From Bathynomus jamesi (Eukaryota > Arthropoda > Malacostraca > Isopoda > Cirolanidae): 64,000 bases of DNA. The stretch is from the NCBI GenBank assembly GCA_023014485.1, contig JAJOZX010001080.1:587501-651500 (forward strand), read 5' to 3'. The notes below the pieces were generated by a model that saw only the letters and a program-made list of their open reading frames with translations, had not been told where the DNA came from and made no database searches. Made by a program: the position numbers and the translations under genes. Below are positions 35,801 to 47,273 of this stretch, in pieces (the stretch's first letter is position 1; the number at the start of each line of letters is the position of its first letter).

Positions 35801-36061
35801 ACCAGAGAAACTCAGCCGAAAACACAGAATTTAAACAGTACGGAATTATGTACGTTAAAACCGGAAAAGGATAAATTAAGTCTAATTAAAAATAAATTAA
35901 GTCTAATTAATAAGCAATAGTGTTTGGCCTAATCTCAATAATAAAGTAAATAAATATAATTATACTTATCTAACAAATTTTATAAGATCAAACTTTGTCA
36001 CTTAGTCACTATCTAAAAAAATACTGGAGAGACCACACAGCACGTCCGCCTCCGATGAAGT

Positions 36062-36062
<1 letters not shown>

Positions 36063-36103
<41 letters not shown>
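36063..36103. repeat. (GA)n microsatellite at LINE-B 3' end
   Basis: About 20 GA units. On the minus strand it follows the TCCTTGTAACTC tail of LINE-B, so it may have seeded or grown from the LINE tail. Confidence 0.95.
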
Positions 36104-36105
<2 letters not shown>

Positions 36106-38790
36106 ACAAGGAAAAGAAATACCTCAAAAGGCCTTGCGGCCCATACCGAGGAGGTACCAATGGCAACGGGTGCCACGGAAAATTTTCTACACACTCAAAT
36201 AGTGTGCAAGATTTGGTCTAACCTTTTCTTGAACTGATCCACAGAGGAACTGTTCACAACTTCTGAAGGTAACCTGTTCCACGTGTCACAGATCTTATAC
36301 GTAAAGTAATTCCCACACACACTAGTCCTAAACCGTTTCAAATCCAACTTCCAACCATTGTTGCGAGTTGGGTTATCATTTAAACTAAACATGCTTCTAA
36401 AATCGACATCGTTGAACCCGCGTAAGAGCTTGAAAACCTCGATCAGTTGACCGCGCAGCCTCCGAGTTTCCAGCGAAAACAAGTTCAGGGCACGTAACCG
36501 TCGATTGTAGCCTATATGCCTAACGGAAGGGATTAACTTTGTGGCCCTCGCCTGCACTCGCTCCAGCCTGTCAATATCTTTCCTGAGGGTGGGCGACCAG
36601 AACTGCACTGCATACTCCAGGTGCGGCCGAACCAGAGAATTGTACAGAGAGAGCACAATCTCCTTGTTCCGAAACTGAAATTGCCTCCTGATATAACCCA
36701 ACAGCTTCTGGGCTTTCTTTTCCACCTCTACGCACTGTTTCGTAAACTTAAGGTCGCTGCTGATTAGCACACCCAAGTCCTTTTCCAAATCAGTCGCCTC
36801 GATATTGTTCCCCAACATCGAGTAGTTCGACTTGGGATTGGCGTAGCCAATGTGCATCACTTTGCATTTACCCAAGTTAAACGGCATTTGCCATTTTTCG
36901 GACCACTCTCCTATCCTACCTAGGTCCGCACGCAGTTGTTCGATCGCTTCGGGCGTCCCAACATTGGCCCCAGCTTGGTGTCATCAGCGAATTTGGCGAT
37001 CCGACTGACGATGCCACCGTCGATATCATTTATGTAAATGATAAACAACAGTGGCCCCAAAACGGAACCCTGAGGAACCTCACTAGTGACCGAGGCCCAA
37101 CCCGAACTAACCCCTTTAATTACAACCCTCTGCCGCCTATTCTTCAGCCAGTTTTCAATCCACCTACCTATTTCCCCACCGATACCCAGCGCGGGCACTT
37201 TCGCCATTAGCCGGCGGTGAGGTACCTTATCAAAGGCTTTCTGAAAGTCGAGATAAAGTATATCAATCGCCCTACTCTTATCGTACTCACTCAACATGAC
37301 GTGGAAAAACTCGAGCAAGTTGGTGAGACACGACCTATCCTCTCTAATAATTTACCTACAACTGAAGTGAGACTAATGGGACGATAGTTCCCTGGACTTT
37401 CGTGATCCCCTTTCTTAAAGATAGGGGTCACATTGGCTTCCCTCCAGTCACAAGGCACCTGGCCCGTCTCCAACGATTTGTTGAAGAGTGTAGCCAGGTG
37501 GGGAGCCACCTGGTCGCGCACCTCCCGCAACACTCTGGGGAGAAACTGGTCTGGCCCAGGAGCCTTAAACGCGCTCAGTTTGTCTATTCTATCGGCAACG
37601 ACTTTCGCGATACATCGAACACTATCCAGGCCAGCACCTTCGTGCCTCACGCCTGGCTCGGGGATGACGCGGGTATCCTCCCTGGTGAACACTCCCGCAA
37701 AGTACTTGCAGACGCTTGCCACCCGTAGTTCTTAGTTACGTTTCGTTAGCCTAACCTTCGCCTTCACTTCCCTACACAGGCGGACATACGCTTCAGTGTT
37801 CTCATGGGAACGATTGGCCTTCGCCCTCCTATACGCTACTTTCCTATTTCGGATAGCCGAAGCGATATCACGACTGAACCACTTAGGCTGCGTTGAAGTA
37901 GGGGTGACCGGTTTTGAGGGTATGGCAGCAGACTGCAGCACCATAAACTCGTCCCGGAATGCACTCCACACTCCCTCAACATCGCCGCCGACCTCTAACC
38001 CCATCTCACCTACGCTATCCTGTAGGCTAACGAAGTCCGCCCGCCGTAGATCGGGCTTACTGCCTCTCGAGTTACTACGCTTCACCCGAGGGACGCACAC
38101 ACAGAACCTAATCAGACCGTGATCACTCCCGCCCAACGATTCGTCAGCGGTGAGGCCAGTGACGAGGTTGTCTTCGGTCGTGAATACTAAGTCTAGAACG
38201 CTTTCGCCTCGTGTAGGCTCACTGACCCACTGAGTCAGGAAGTTCTCATCAGGAAAGTCAACTAGCCTCCTCCCTTCAGCATCAGCAGTCCTGTCTTCCC
38301 ACTTTATGCCGCGACAGTTGAAGTCTCCTAACACTACACACACCCTATCCACTAGCAGGCTACGGAGTTCGGTGTACAGGCTGTATCCTCCTCGAGGAGG
38401 AGATGCGGAGGTCCGTACACCAAGACTAACCTATAGTTCGTCCCTCCCACGTTCAGATCGACGCCAAGCAGATCCCGTTCCAACCGGAACTGGCAGTCAA
38501 CCGGACTCAACGTGTCCCTCACGTATATTAGTACCCCACCCTCCTCCCCACCGGTGCGGTCTTTGCGACACATTCTATACCCGGGAATTTCGAACTCCCC
38601 AACGTAGTCCCTACGATCATTATGAATTCAAGACTCGGTGATAGCAACGATATCCTGGTATTCTGATGCTAAGAGCGCCCGTAGCTCGCAAAACTTATTC
38701 CTAATCGACCTAGCATTAAAAAGCATTGCACGGAGGGAGCCTTCCCTATTCTGACCGCCCCCAAGCACGACCCGTTTCCCGAACAGCCAG
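36104..38790 (-). mobile_element. CR1-like LINE-B, 5'-truncated, minus strand
   Basis: Contains ORF2 from the start of the endonuclease to the 3' tail. No ORF1 is present, since the sequence joins the 3' tail of LINE-D at about 38790. Base composition is clearly more GC-rich than LINE-C. Confidence 0.85.
36195..38720 (-). pseudogene. LINE-B ORF2: AP endonuclease and reverse transcriptase
   Basis: The endonuclease N-terminus (LFNARSIRNKF, VAITES) lies near 38720-38628, followed after a stop or shift by 38573-38355, then 38352-37732 with GDFNCRGIKWE and GGSDHGLIRF. The RT starts at 37722 (APGPDQFLPRV, NVTPIFKKGD). It shifts near 37310 to a frame with YLDFQKAFDKVPH, EVPQGSVLGPLL and FADDTKLG, then another (36887-36195) with LERVQARATKLIPS and a C-terminus ending KKRLDQILHTI. 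The element would nick DNA and prime reverse transcription there. At least four frame breaks make it inactive. Confidence 0.9.
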
Positions 38791-39676
38791 AGAGTTACAA
38801 GGACAAAAGGAAGCCTCAAGGACCTTCTGGTCCACTGTGGGAGGTTCCTGTTATTAAACAAGTTTATTTTTCTTTCAACTATCCTAGCAGTAGTAGAAAA
38901 CTGGATAGAAAAGTAGAAGGCTCTCTCCCAACCCTCCGTTCCCTCCCTGCCAGAGGCAGGTACGGAAAAAGGTTGAAGAAAATACCTTGACCCTGGAAAA
39001 GTAGCCAAGGAAATTTTCCAGGAAAGTGGAGAATATATAAATAGCTCTATATTTAGCATGCTCAAAGAGTCACCGTGCAAGCGAACTCCGGCAGAGTTGT
39101 TATGTTATGTTTTAGTCTTAAACTATGAGATAATTCAGTACTTTGTCTAGCCTATTTTTAAACACATTTACACTTTGACTGGAAACAACCTCTGAGGGAA
39201 GTTGGTTCCAGATATTAACTATTTTATAGGAAAAGAAATTCCCGCAGACAGAGGTCCTAATTGTCTTTAGTTCCAGTTTAAACCCATTATTTCTTGTCGG
39301 ATTGGCATTAAGTGAGAATAAGTTTCTGTAATCTACCCTGTCTATTCCTTTGAGCATCTTGAAGACTTGAATAAGCTGACCCCGCAACCTCCTCGTCTCT
39401 AAGGTAAACAGATTTAGGCGCTCCAATCTCCGTTGGTAGCTTTGCATTCTCATTGAAGGGATCAATTTTGTAGCCCTTGCTTGTACTCTTTCTAACCTTT
39501 CTATGTCCTTCCTGACGGATGGAGACCAAAACTGCACACAGTATTCCAGTTGAGGTCTGACTAGTGAATTATAAAGAGACATTACAGTCTCCTTGTTCCG
39601 AAACTGGAACTGTCTTTTAATATAACCTAATATTTTTAAGGTCCTCTTTTCGACTTCTGTACAGTGCTTCGACGGT
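38791..39676 (-). pseudogene. LINE-D: 5'-truncated copy of LINE-C type
   Basis: The frame 39676-39118 encodes the last part of the RT C-terminal domain (YNSLVRPQLEYC, LERVQARATKLIPS) and stops. The 3' tail runs to 38791 and matches LINE-C at 30760-31100. At 39676 the match to LINE-C breaks in the middle of GACGGTTTCAG, where Polinton terminal sequence begins. Confidence 0.88.
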
Positions 39677-40259
39677 AGTACTATGACCGCAAAATGGACG
39701 AGTGCAAGAATGTTGCAAAGAGGGTGGGGGTATGTTGCAAATGGGGGAGGGGGTATGCACTGAAGGGAGGCGGGGGAATGCTGCAGGTGCAACAAGGGGT
39801 CATGAAACTTGGAGGCGGCGTTATCTCCCAAGAGAAAGACAGGAGAGAAAGGGAGAGGTGTTCACCTGGCAGGAGCCAAGTGCATATTAACACTCCAGCC
39901 GACCCGCCTTCCTCTTATAGGCCCCTAATCAGCCAGAGCCAGCCGGCGCCACAGCCAGTTGGCTTAGAAGGCATAAATGGCTTGTACAGGTTGAGTTGTC
40001 AGATACCACTTTTTATTTTAATTGTTCAGGTATACATTATTAGGGCGAGTTGCTAGATACCTCCATTTATTTTAATTCACACGATTTGCCGTTTTTAATT
40101 GTTCAGGTATACATTATTAGGTTGAGGATTATGCCATTTATTTAATTAATTCTTAAAAGTTGGCTTAAAAATCCGCCAGTAGGATTAGAAGGCGTAACCA
40201 GCCATTTGGTATAATTGTTTACAACCAAAAGAATTAAATAAAACATTACATCATTCTGT
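39677..40259. other. Polinton left terminal region, G-rich repeats, no gene
   Basis: Contains repeated TATGTTGCAAANNGGG-type phrases that also appear inverted at 62815-62850, consistent with a terminal inverted repeat partly eroded. Then AATTGTTCAGGTATACATTATTAGG occurs twice (about 40019 and 40098; only its first part is conserved in full). Short open frames here have no recognisable content. Confidence 0.55.
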
Positions 40260-40660
40260 TTATTAAATATTGTAAATATATAGAAAATAAATATACATTT
40301 GAATGATCAATTAAAAATAATAATAGTATAAGAAATATGAACGAGGAATATGCATATAATCAAAAAATATATCCGTCAATATAACAGTATAGGAGAAATA
40401 TATACACACACAATTATATTATGAAAATATATAGAAAATAAATATACATTGGAATGATAATAAAAAATAAAAAATAAGAAATAATATAACCAATATAGCA
40501 TAAATATACACACACAATTATGTTTAAATAAGTAAATACATACACTTTATCTTCTACCGCACAAAATAAAAAATAAGAAAACGTATAGCCATCAATATAG
40601 CAGAAATATATATACACACACACACACACAATTATGTTAAATATATAAATACATTTCACT
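40260..40660. repeat. AT-rich imperfect tandem repeats
   Basis: About three units of 110-130 bases share AAATATATAGAAAATAAATA, an AATGAT phrase and ACACACAATTAT. No gene is seen. Open frames are low-complexity. Confidence 0.65.
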
Positions 40661-40665
40661 TTTTT

Positions 40666-41004
40666 TTAAAAACTAAACTCGCACTTAATCGAGTCTACAA
40701 TTACATCGTTATTGCTCTGCATTACGCAGTATACGCGGCTTAATAATATTTCACCGCTTAAAGTATAGGGAAACCTGTACTCGATATGAAGGGCTTTCAT
40801 ATCGTTCAGTACTATTTTTGTTCCCACTTTACAACCGGTTGGTAAGTTCTCTCTAAACACGGCTAGAATACAATCAAAAGCACGCACAAAGAGTTCATCG
40901 TTAGCCACAGCGTCAAATACAAGTTTATAAACACGCCTTTCCAATCGAGGGTTTATTTCTACCGACCCGAGCTTTTCAATCGTGAACTCTTCTTCACACT
41001 GCAT
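40666..41004 (-). CDS. Polinton accessory ORF U4, 112 aa, unknown
   Basis: An intact frame opens at ATG 41004-41002 (MQCEEEFTIEKLG) and ends CEFSF. I do not recognise it. It is acidic at the N-terminus, mixed afterwards, with two cysteines in the C-terminal third and no membrane segment. It is the last gene of a minus-strand cluster downstream of the polymerase. The upstream gene's alternative frame ends in a TGA that overlaps this ATG region, suggesting tight packing. It is one of the few unbroken frames in the element. Confidence 0.6.
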   Translation of the reverse strand: MQCEEEFTIEKLGSVEINPRLERRVYKLVFDAVANDELFVRAFDCILAVFRENLPTGCKVGTKIVLNDMKALHIEYRFPYTLSGEILLSRVYCVMQSNNDVIVDSIKCEFSF

Positions 41005-41714
41005 AGCGACAGTTGAAATAATCTAAGTCGTTACGACAGCTGCTCGTTATATAAAGAAATAGTTCTTCAGGGTGAACGGTGTAGGTGAGCTCAGCCCTGT
41101 ACCGATCAAGTGCTTTGTACCAAAGTTCATGATATTTCAGAGTCTAAACTTTTTAAATAATCTTCCAGCTCTAGACCATTCTCACCTTGTTCAACCCTAC
41201 ACTCGGTAAACCCATCGATCAGAGCGGTGTATGCGTATTCAAGAACCGTATCAAAATAAAGCATATCCATAATACGCGCGTCTAATATAGGCTTCAGCTT
41301 GCGGAATCTGACGATTTCAAACATTCTGTCGAGGATGAAATGGTTTCGCGTAGGAACAAGAGCGTTATTATCAGAAGCATTCTTCCACATCAACCGTATA
41401 TCAATGCATGGCCGATCGTTATTTATACACAACGTACATACAACAGCATATGAGGGGGTGTCACTGATCTGCTCTCTTCTTATACCTACACCTGTAGGAA
41501 TTTTAGAACGATCTTCACTCCACTTCTCAACTATCACGAAGATTCTATTCATCTCCTCGACACTTAAATAAACAACATTCCGTTTGTTTGTTTGTCTACA
41601 ATCCGTTTCCAGTACATAGTTAACGATACCAGATTTACGCCTGAACACGCGCAACGACTTCGTCACGGACACATCGTAGACGGTGTTGAGAATGCTGCTC
41701 AAAGGAAGTTCCAT
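40998..41714 (-). pseudogene. Polinton accessory ORF U3, about 195+ aa, unknown
   Basis: The frame from ATG 41714-41712 (MELPLSSILNTVYD) runs to a stop at 41127. In the next frame the sequence stays open (YHELWYKALDRY...) to a TGA at about 40998, so the original gene was probably longer and carries one frameshift near 41135. A TTG 33 bases upstream is not needed as a start. I see no known motif. The protein looks globular, without transmembrane or low-complexity segments. Confidence 0.55.
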
Positions 41715-41759
41715 CGTATTCGAGGAGCGCACGTCCACTCGGCTCAAGCTCTGAGATAG

Positions 41760-41987
41760 CTATGAGGCACATGCAACGCGACGGTTCGACGGGAGGAGCG
41801 AGTCACACCATAATCTAATGAAACGTGTACGGCGCTGATCCAACATGAATCGTTGTATCCCATTATATTGGGCAGGTGTTTTTTCCGATACAAGAATTAA
41901 TTTCGGTTTTAATGTTTTATCACTCCCACTTCCCTGAATACGCACCAGGCATTTTCCTTCAGGGTAATTTTCACGAACTAAACACAT
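41760..41987 (-). CDS. Polinton accessory ORF U2, 75 aa, unknown
   Basis: The frame opens at ATG 41987-41985 (MCLVRENYPEGK) and ends RRVACAS. It is basic (pI high from many Arg/Lys) and unrecognised. It lies between U1 and U3 with gaps of under 50 bases on both sides. It may be a full small protein or a fragment of a larger broken gene. Confidence 0.45.
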   Translation of the reverse strand: MCLVRENYPEGKCLVRIQGSGSDKTLKPKLILVSEKTPAQYNGIQRFMLDQRRTRFIRLWCDSLLPSNRRVACAS

Positions 41988-42030
41988 TTTATAACGGTTT
42001 TAATGTTCTACCACTCACCATTTCCACAAA

Positions 42031-42600
42031 CTAAACATCTTCACACTCCGGCGCATTATTTGATAGGAACATATGCCCATATTTTTCCTTTTTGTTTAAC
42101 AAGCGATACTCATCTCTAAAGTCTGTTAAAAACACACAGGGCATTAGCCACAACCTCACTACAAACCTCGTCATGATATACATTAATATAGTGATAAAAA
42201 TACTTAAGATTCTCCATGATGACGAGATTTATTCTCAATCGCAGAGTATGGTGTAACATGACATAATATCGCTTGTCACACCAACCATCAATAAGACTCA
42301 CTATCCATATCCGTTGCTTCTCTTCTGCACGCGTTGTTTCTTTTACTTCACGGTATTGTGAGCCTTTATAAAGCTTAAGTCTATAACATACTTCAATACA
42401 TCGTCTGTGCTACGAAAGCCTACAACGCTCTCATCAGAATAGCCATAGAGTATTTGTACATCTTGCTCCTTCGCACGATTCAATGTAGTCTTAAAAGAGG
42501 CAAAGGAAGGGGGAATAGGAAGTTTTTCGGTATCTACCACATCTTGACTGCAGAATACCATTTCATAAACGTTGAACAACAAATATTAAAGGTAGCCATT
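42031..42600 (-). pseudogene. Polinton accessory ORF U1, about 190 aa in three frames, unknown
   Basis: Three frames follow each other in one direction with small overlaps. From ATG at about 42599 a short start is followed by 42582-42343 (with DTEKLPIPPSFASF), then 42345-42116 (REVKETTRAEEKQ, DGWCDKRYYVM), then a segment to TAG 42033-42031 (DEYRLLNKKEKYGHM). The simplest reading is one gene with about three frameshifts. No family is recognised. It is the first gene downstream of the polymerase. Confidence 0.5.
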
Positions 42601-42699
42601 ATTATTTTCTGTCTATGCGGGAAAATACACTTCTGATGCCCAGGGCTTACTGCGATCAACTGAGTACGCAGCTGAAACACGATTTATTTAATAAACGAA

Positions 42700-42774
42700 A
42701 TATTCAAGGTGTATATATATTTACAAATACGTGTAATAAATAAGTTAGCAATAGACACAAAGATTATATTCAAG

Positions 42775-42806
<32 letters not shown>

Positions 42807-42880
42807 CTATATATATATATATATTTACAAATACGTGTGATAAATAAGTTAACAATAGACACATCAAAGATTATGGTAGC
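42700..42880. repeat. Duplication around (TA)n at polymerase 3' end
   Basis: A phrase TATTTACAAATACGTGTNATAA and AAGTTANCAATAGACACA occur twice, about 110 bases apart, on either side of a (TA)n tract (42782-42826). The duplication touches the last codons of the polymerase. Confidence 0.8.
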
Positions 42881-45262
42881 CAAAGGGTACGGTATCATAG
42901 GTACCAAGTAGCTGGAAACGTTTCCTATAGGTGTTACGGCACACCTTTGTACCCCTAAGTTCCTTCACGCCCCCCACCTTCTGCGCCCGAAAATTGTGGG
43001 TGCCTACAGTTAGATGGGGAGGCCGATCACCCTCATCATCATCATCCAAACACACTAGATCCTTCAACGAATCAAAGTTAACGACCCGCCGATTCGCATG
43101 GTTGAGAACGATACCCTTTGCCTTCACGATATATTTCATATCCTCACCTGTACCCCATAAGTTTTTGGTCCTATTGAGACAAGAGTCAGCGTATGCGGTG
43201 TCTCCATACTCATCCTTGATCTCATCAGTCAACTCACCGAGGAATTCACCAATAGGAGGTATGTATTCGCCATCCCTCTCTGTGAATATCACACTATCTG
43301 TATCAGCGTACAATACCCGCGTACAATACCCGTGAGGTATCTGTGGCCAATTTGGTATTGTTGTACTTTATTATGTAAGTATTACCTACATTCATGATCT
43401 CCATGACCTCTTTATCGGGAGCATTGGCATAATCCCAGACGTCACTATAACTGCCAAACAGAAGTTGTGCCGGTATTCTGTGCAAATTTTCCCCAAAGAC
43501 TGTTTAGACAACTTTGCACTAAACCACTTGCCAGGGTTCTTTACAATTTGGGAACGGTCAAGCTGTATACCTTCACGGTCACGGTAACGTTGAATATAGG
43601 CCGACTTTTCATCTTCGGTATCAACTCCTCGCGGATACCCTGATGTTTCGACCTTATCTTTCAAAAAAGCGTTTATATATGGCGTGAAAAGGTTGGGTAG
43701 CTTCTGAAACCTCCACACCTCATGCATCTTCAATATGCTGTAGCCATGGCGAACAGCTAGATCCAGCTCTGGACTTGTATATACACCTCTAATCTTACGC
43801 CGGTGGGTTGTATGGTCACAATCACCATTGTTCTCCTGCGCACTTCACGCACAAGGGAAACATGAGCTTGTGATCGATAACGACGGGTAAGATCGGCATC
43901 CATAAATCGCGAGGGGGGAGTACGTCTACGAAAGAAAGGCCGAAATAGTACCCGTTCAAATTTCTTGAGAACTCGTCGATTGAGGGTAGGTCAGACCCCA
44001 CCAGTTTCTCAGGCGCACCTACGGGGTACGGATTGTTCTTCATCACGTAGGGTATAAAGAACAGAAGTAGTAATGGAACTTCACACCCTCCGTAGGTGCA
44101 AAATATAGCTTCAAGGGATTTGTACGCCCACCGAACAAGCTATCACCGCATTTGAGAGGATCCAGCACAATTGAAAGTTTGATCGTGTTTATTTCTTCAC
44201 GGTACTGTCCGTCCGTCTCCATCCGTGCATCATATTCATGCTCCCACAAGACTTTGTGAGTGAACTGGGAACCTATAAGTTGATCGCGGGTGCGCGTCCA
44301 CGCAAGAAAGTCGGCAGGAGATCTACCGTGGATATCTCCGGCGATTCCACACTCAGGACGGGGGCATCCATGCCACCAGCAACCGTTAAAGGAGTACACA
44401 GTCTTCTCGCCAGTGGTACGGTTTTCACTTAGACCATCAACCCAAAAAACACGGCCATTAACCTTAATGGGTATTTCACCCGTGTTGCGGGCATGCTTTA
44501 TGTATACACCCGTCTGCTGATGTAGGTGTATGAGCCAGTAAATAGCTTGTGCCCATAACTGCGGGGATTGTTTCTGTGGATAATGGCTAAGGTGTCTTTA
44601 GGCATGAAGTTATTCTTGAACATCGTAAAACATAATGAGGCGATGGTGGTCGCGACTTGCAGCGGATCGCATTTGAAACGACATGTACATCCTTCTAAAG
44701 GCCTGGAAACATACTCTAAGTACGCGCACATCATTCACGCAATAACGCTCACATTCATCAGCTATATTATAAGGATTACGTTCATTGAAACTGTTGTAGT
44801 ATCGGTCAAAATCTTCACGTTCATCTGTACTCATACGATCATAGTTAAAGTAATGTTTGGGTGGCGGTAGTCCTACGTAATTTAAAGTTTCGCTAGTGAG
44901 GAATGTGTAAAGGAAATATCCTTTTGAAACTTCAGCGGATACGCCCATCACCTTGGGTAGCTTTGTTAATTTACAAGGCGTAAATAGTCTTTAAATTGTA
45001 CATTACCTCTTATTTGCATGTATTAATTTGTTGCCTCTTTTCAATGGATCACCTGTAAATATCTCAGAGGACTCGTGCTCAAGCAACTCCTTATAAAGGA
45101 ACTGTGTGTCAAATTTTGCCCCATTATGGGCAAGAATATACACAGTAATTTTTTTGAACTTGTCCGCTAACTTGACAATATAGGTAGGGTTGCCAGATTT
45201 TGATGACCGGATTAAAGGACACTCAAAACGTTTTCAAGCTGCCACTCCCAGATTCTCAAATT

Positions 45263-45342
<80 letters not shown>

Positions 45343-46930
45343 ATGATGCTCCCAAAACAAATTTAAATGTTATGGGATAACTATTTATTATTAAAGGACA
45401 AGGACAAGCATATCGAAATAAAGGACTGTCCTTTGAAATAAAGGACGTCTGGCAACCCTAAATTAATAGGACACAAATAGTTTCACAGGGCTATCGTGGG
45501 CATTCGTTTTAGAAACGTTTGTCCGTTTTCCACATTTGGGACACTCATCACATTCGATCTCCATACACTCATCACAGATAGTCTGACTCACAAGTAAATG
45601 TGGAATAACTTCTTTGGTTTCGTGTATGTTTCTATATCGTAGTACACAGTTATACAAGGGTTGTTTTTAGGCTTGGCGTCTTTCATATAACATACATGCT
45701 TTACACCATCCGCCTTATATTTCTCATGGCATGTAGGACAGTGAATTTCATCACATTTATGGGTAAACTTTCCCCAATTATCCATCATGTGAAACATACC
45801 ACATTCACAGATTCTCATTTTCCTGCACGTACCAATTGATTTATGGAGTTCAAAACAGTTATTACTGAAAAATGTGCGTCTACACACAATTACAATCCCT
45901 CTTCTCAGCTTCAACTACACGGTTTTCCGGTTTTCACATTTGGTACTTTTACACTGCTCACATACCATGTGACATTCTTTACAATGTTTCACAATATCAT
46001 CCGCAAACTCGATACATCCCTTACACAAATCATGATGTCGCCCATATTTTCGACTTTTATCATAACTCGCGTAAAGGTCCCTTATATTACGGATGGGGAG
46101 ATACGTTGTCCCTGACAGTCCTAAAATAAGTAGGGGCCTTGTAGGATCTCTCACACAGCTTTTAAAGACATACACAGTCCTACGACGATCATCCATTCCA
46201 AATACAACTATACGAACATTCATTTCCTGTTCTACCCTTCTCAGCTCTTCAGGTCCCATATTACAGTCAAACTCAAGTTTACAGTCTACAGCTAGTTTAC
46301 GGACACACTCCACTACCGTAGGCAACCAAATGTTTTTGACCCGTGTATTTAGTACAGTAAACATACGTGCCAAGACTACTGCTATAAAGCCGCAACCACG
46401 TTCGGCGTTTATATGCCGTTTATAAATAACCTGAGAATTGAAGTTAAGAGTATAAGGTGTGGCGCTATGACCCGCAACACGGTATACACGGTCAGTACTT
46501 ACCGTGAAGTTGTCCATATTGAAGGCTATACTACTTTGAGAGGCCTGCATTGTACGGCCTAATATATACTCTATATCTTCAGCTGCCAATCTTCTGAATG
46601 GTATTACTACTAAAAAATCATCTACATCTCCGTCATCTGACCCGAATCCAAAAGACAGCATCGTCCTGACTTCACCTTCGTCGCGGTTCTGAAGGGCAAA
46701 CTCTACAATACGCTCAACTATGCGCCGTAGTCCATGCTCAACGCCATTGCTATACACGGATCTAGGATCGATCATGACTATATACCGATTTCTAGTCAAG
46801 ACTGGAGTGGGGGCATCGGTACGCACCAACTCGAGTGTTATGCCATCCTCAACAGAGCGAGAAGCTGCGGAGGAGATACATGGATCTGAGCAGGAATAAA
46901 GGGATATATCTTTATTTGAGGGAGTTAGAC
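42864..46930 (-). pseudogene. polB: Polinton protein-primed DNA polymerase B (broken)
   Basis: This would replicate the element. The N-terminal frame (to 45915) is about 300 residues without start ATG, and the frame stays open upstream to about 46930. Then come Zn-finger-like CxxC pairs (CKECHMVCEQC), exonuclease motif I (YYDIET, about 45645), motif II (LAHNGAKFD, about 45110), motif III (YCVNDVRVL, about 44745), FNGCWWHGCP (about 44390), polymerase motif A region (CSLYP, about 44055), motif B region (KLSKQSLGK, about 43510) and motif C YADTDS (about 43308), ending at 42864. The usual Asp before CSLYP is missing here, and at least eight frameshifts occur. A hAT MITE splits it at 45185-45460. 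It is inactive as read. Confidence 0.92.
45185..45460. mobile_element. hAT MITE with internal (TA)n(GA)n
   Basis: It begins TAGGGTTGCCAGA and ends with the inverse TCTGGCAACCCTA, 276 bases. It interrupts the polymerase between exonuclease motifs I and II. The flanks (AATATAGG left, AATTAATAGG right) look like an imperfect target duplication with a 2-base indel. A (TA)n(GA)n tract occupies 45267-45341. Confidence 0.85.
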
Positions 46931-47175
46931 GTCGTAAGACGTAGAGGGTTGGGGCTCTACTACTGGTGGTCTAACAACCGGCGCAATCCTGGCACGCTTT
47001 ATACCTGACGCGGAGAGCTCTTCATCATGTCTCCGCTTTGAATTGTCGCGTGCTACAGGTATCGCTGGTGAGGGTTCGTCGGCGGGGAAGAATTCTGTGA
47101 TCACAACTACACTGTCGTCGGGATCATCCGTAATGTCGATGATGGGATGCTGTACCTCATCGTCATTCACAGTTC
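46925..47175 (-). CDS. Acidic coding exon with splice acceptor, upstream of polymerase
   Basis: On the minus strand a strong acceptor (TTTTTCTCTTTTCCCACAG) ends at 47176, and a frame runs from 47175 to the stop at 46925. The product is acidic first (IIDITDDPDDS), then has a basic KRRHDEE..KRAR stretch like a nuclear localisation signal, then a proline-rich end. No ATG lies in frame upstream, which favours an exon over an independent gene. The polymerase frame is already open where this one stops, so it may be the polymerase's own 5' region shifted by an indel, or a separate protein. Confidence 0.55.
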
Positions 47176-47273
47176 TGTGGGAAAAGAGAAAAACAAGACT
47201 AGAATATAAGGAGCAGCACTCAAAATTTGTAATATTTTGTAAATGACCCACTTAGGAGTGTGACGTGTTAGAA

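Larger units (their letters stand above)
30733..36060 (-). mobile_element. CR1-like LINE-C, near full length, minus strand
   Basis: Reading 5' to 3' on the minus strand it has a leader of about 1 kb with repeated monomers, ORF1 (from 35030), ORF2 (to about 31100), and a 3' tail ending in tandem TCCTTGTAAC-like units at 30733-30760. All frames are broken, and part of the endonuclease is deleted near 33700. A 5'-truncated sister copy lies at 38791-39676. Confidence 0.82.

Noticed and set aside
39694..40056. Glycine-rich open frames at the Polinton left end
   Set aside because: They come from G-rich terminal repeat sequence. No start context or conserved content.
41872..47246. Plus-strand frames over the polymerase and accessory genes
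   Set aside because: Antisense shadows of the minus-strand Polinton genes.
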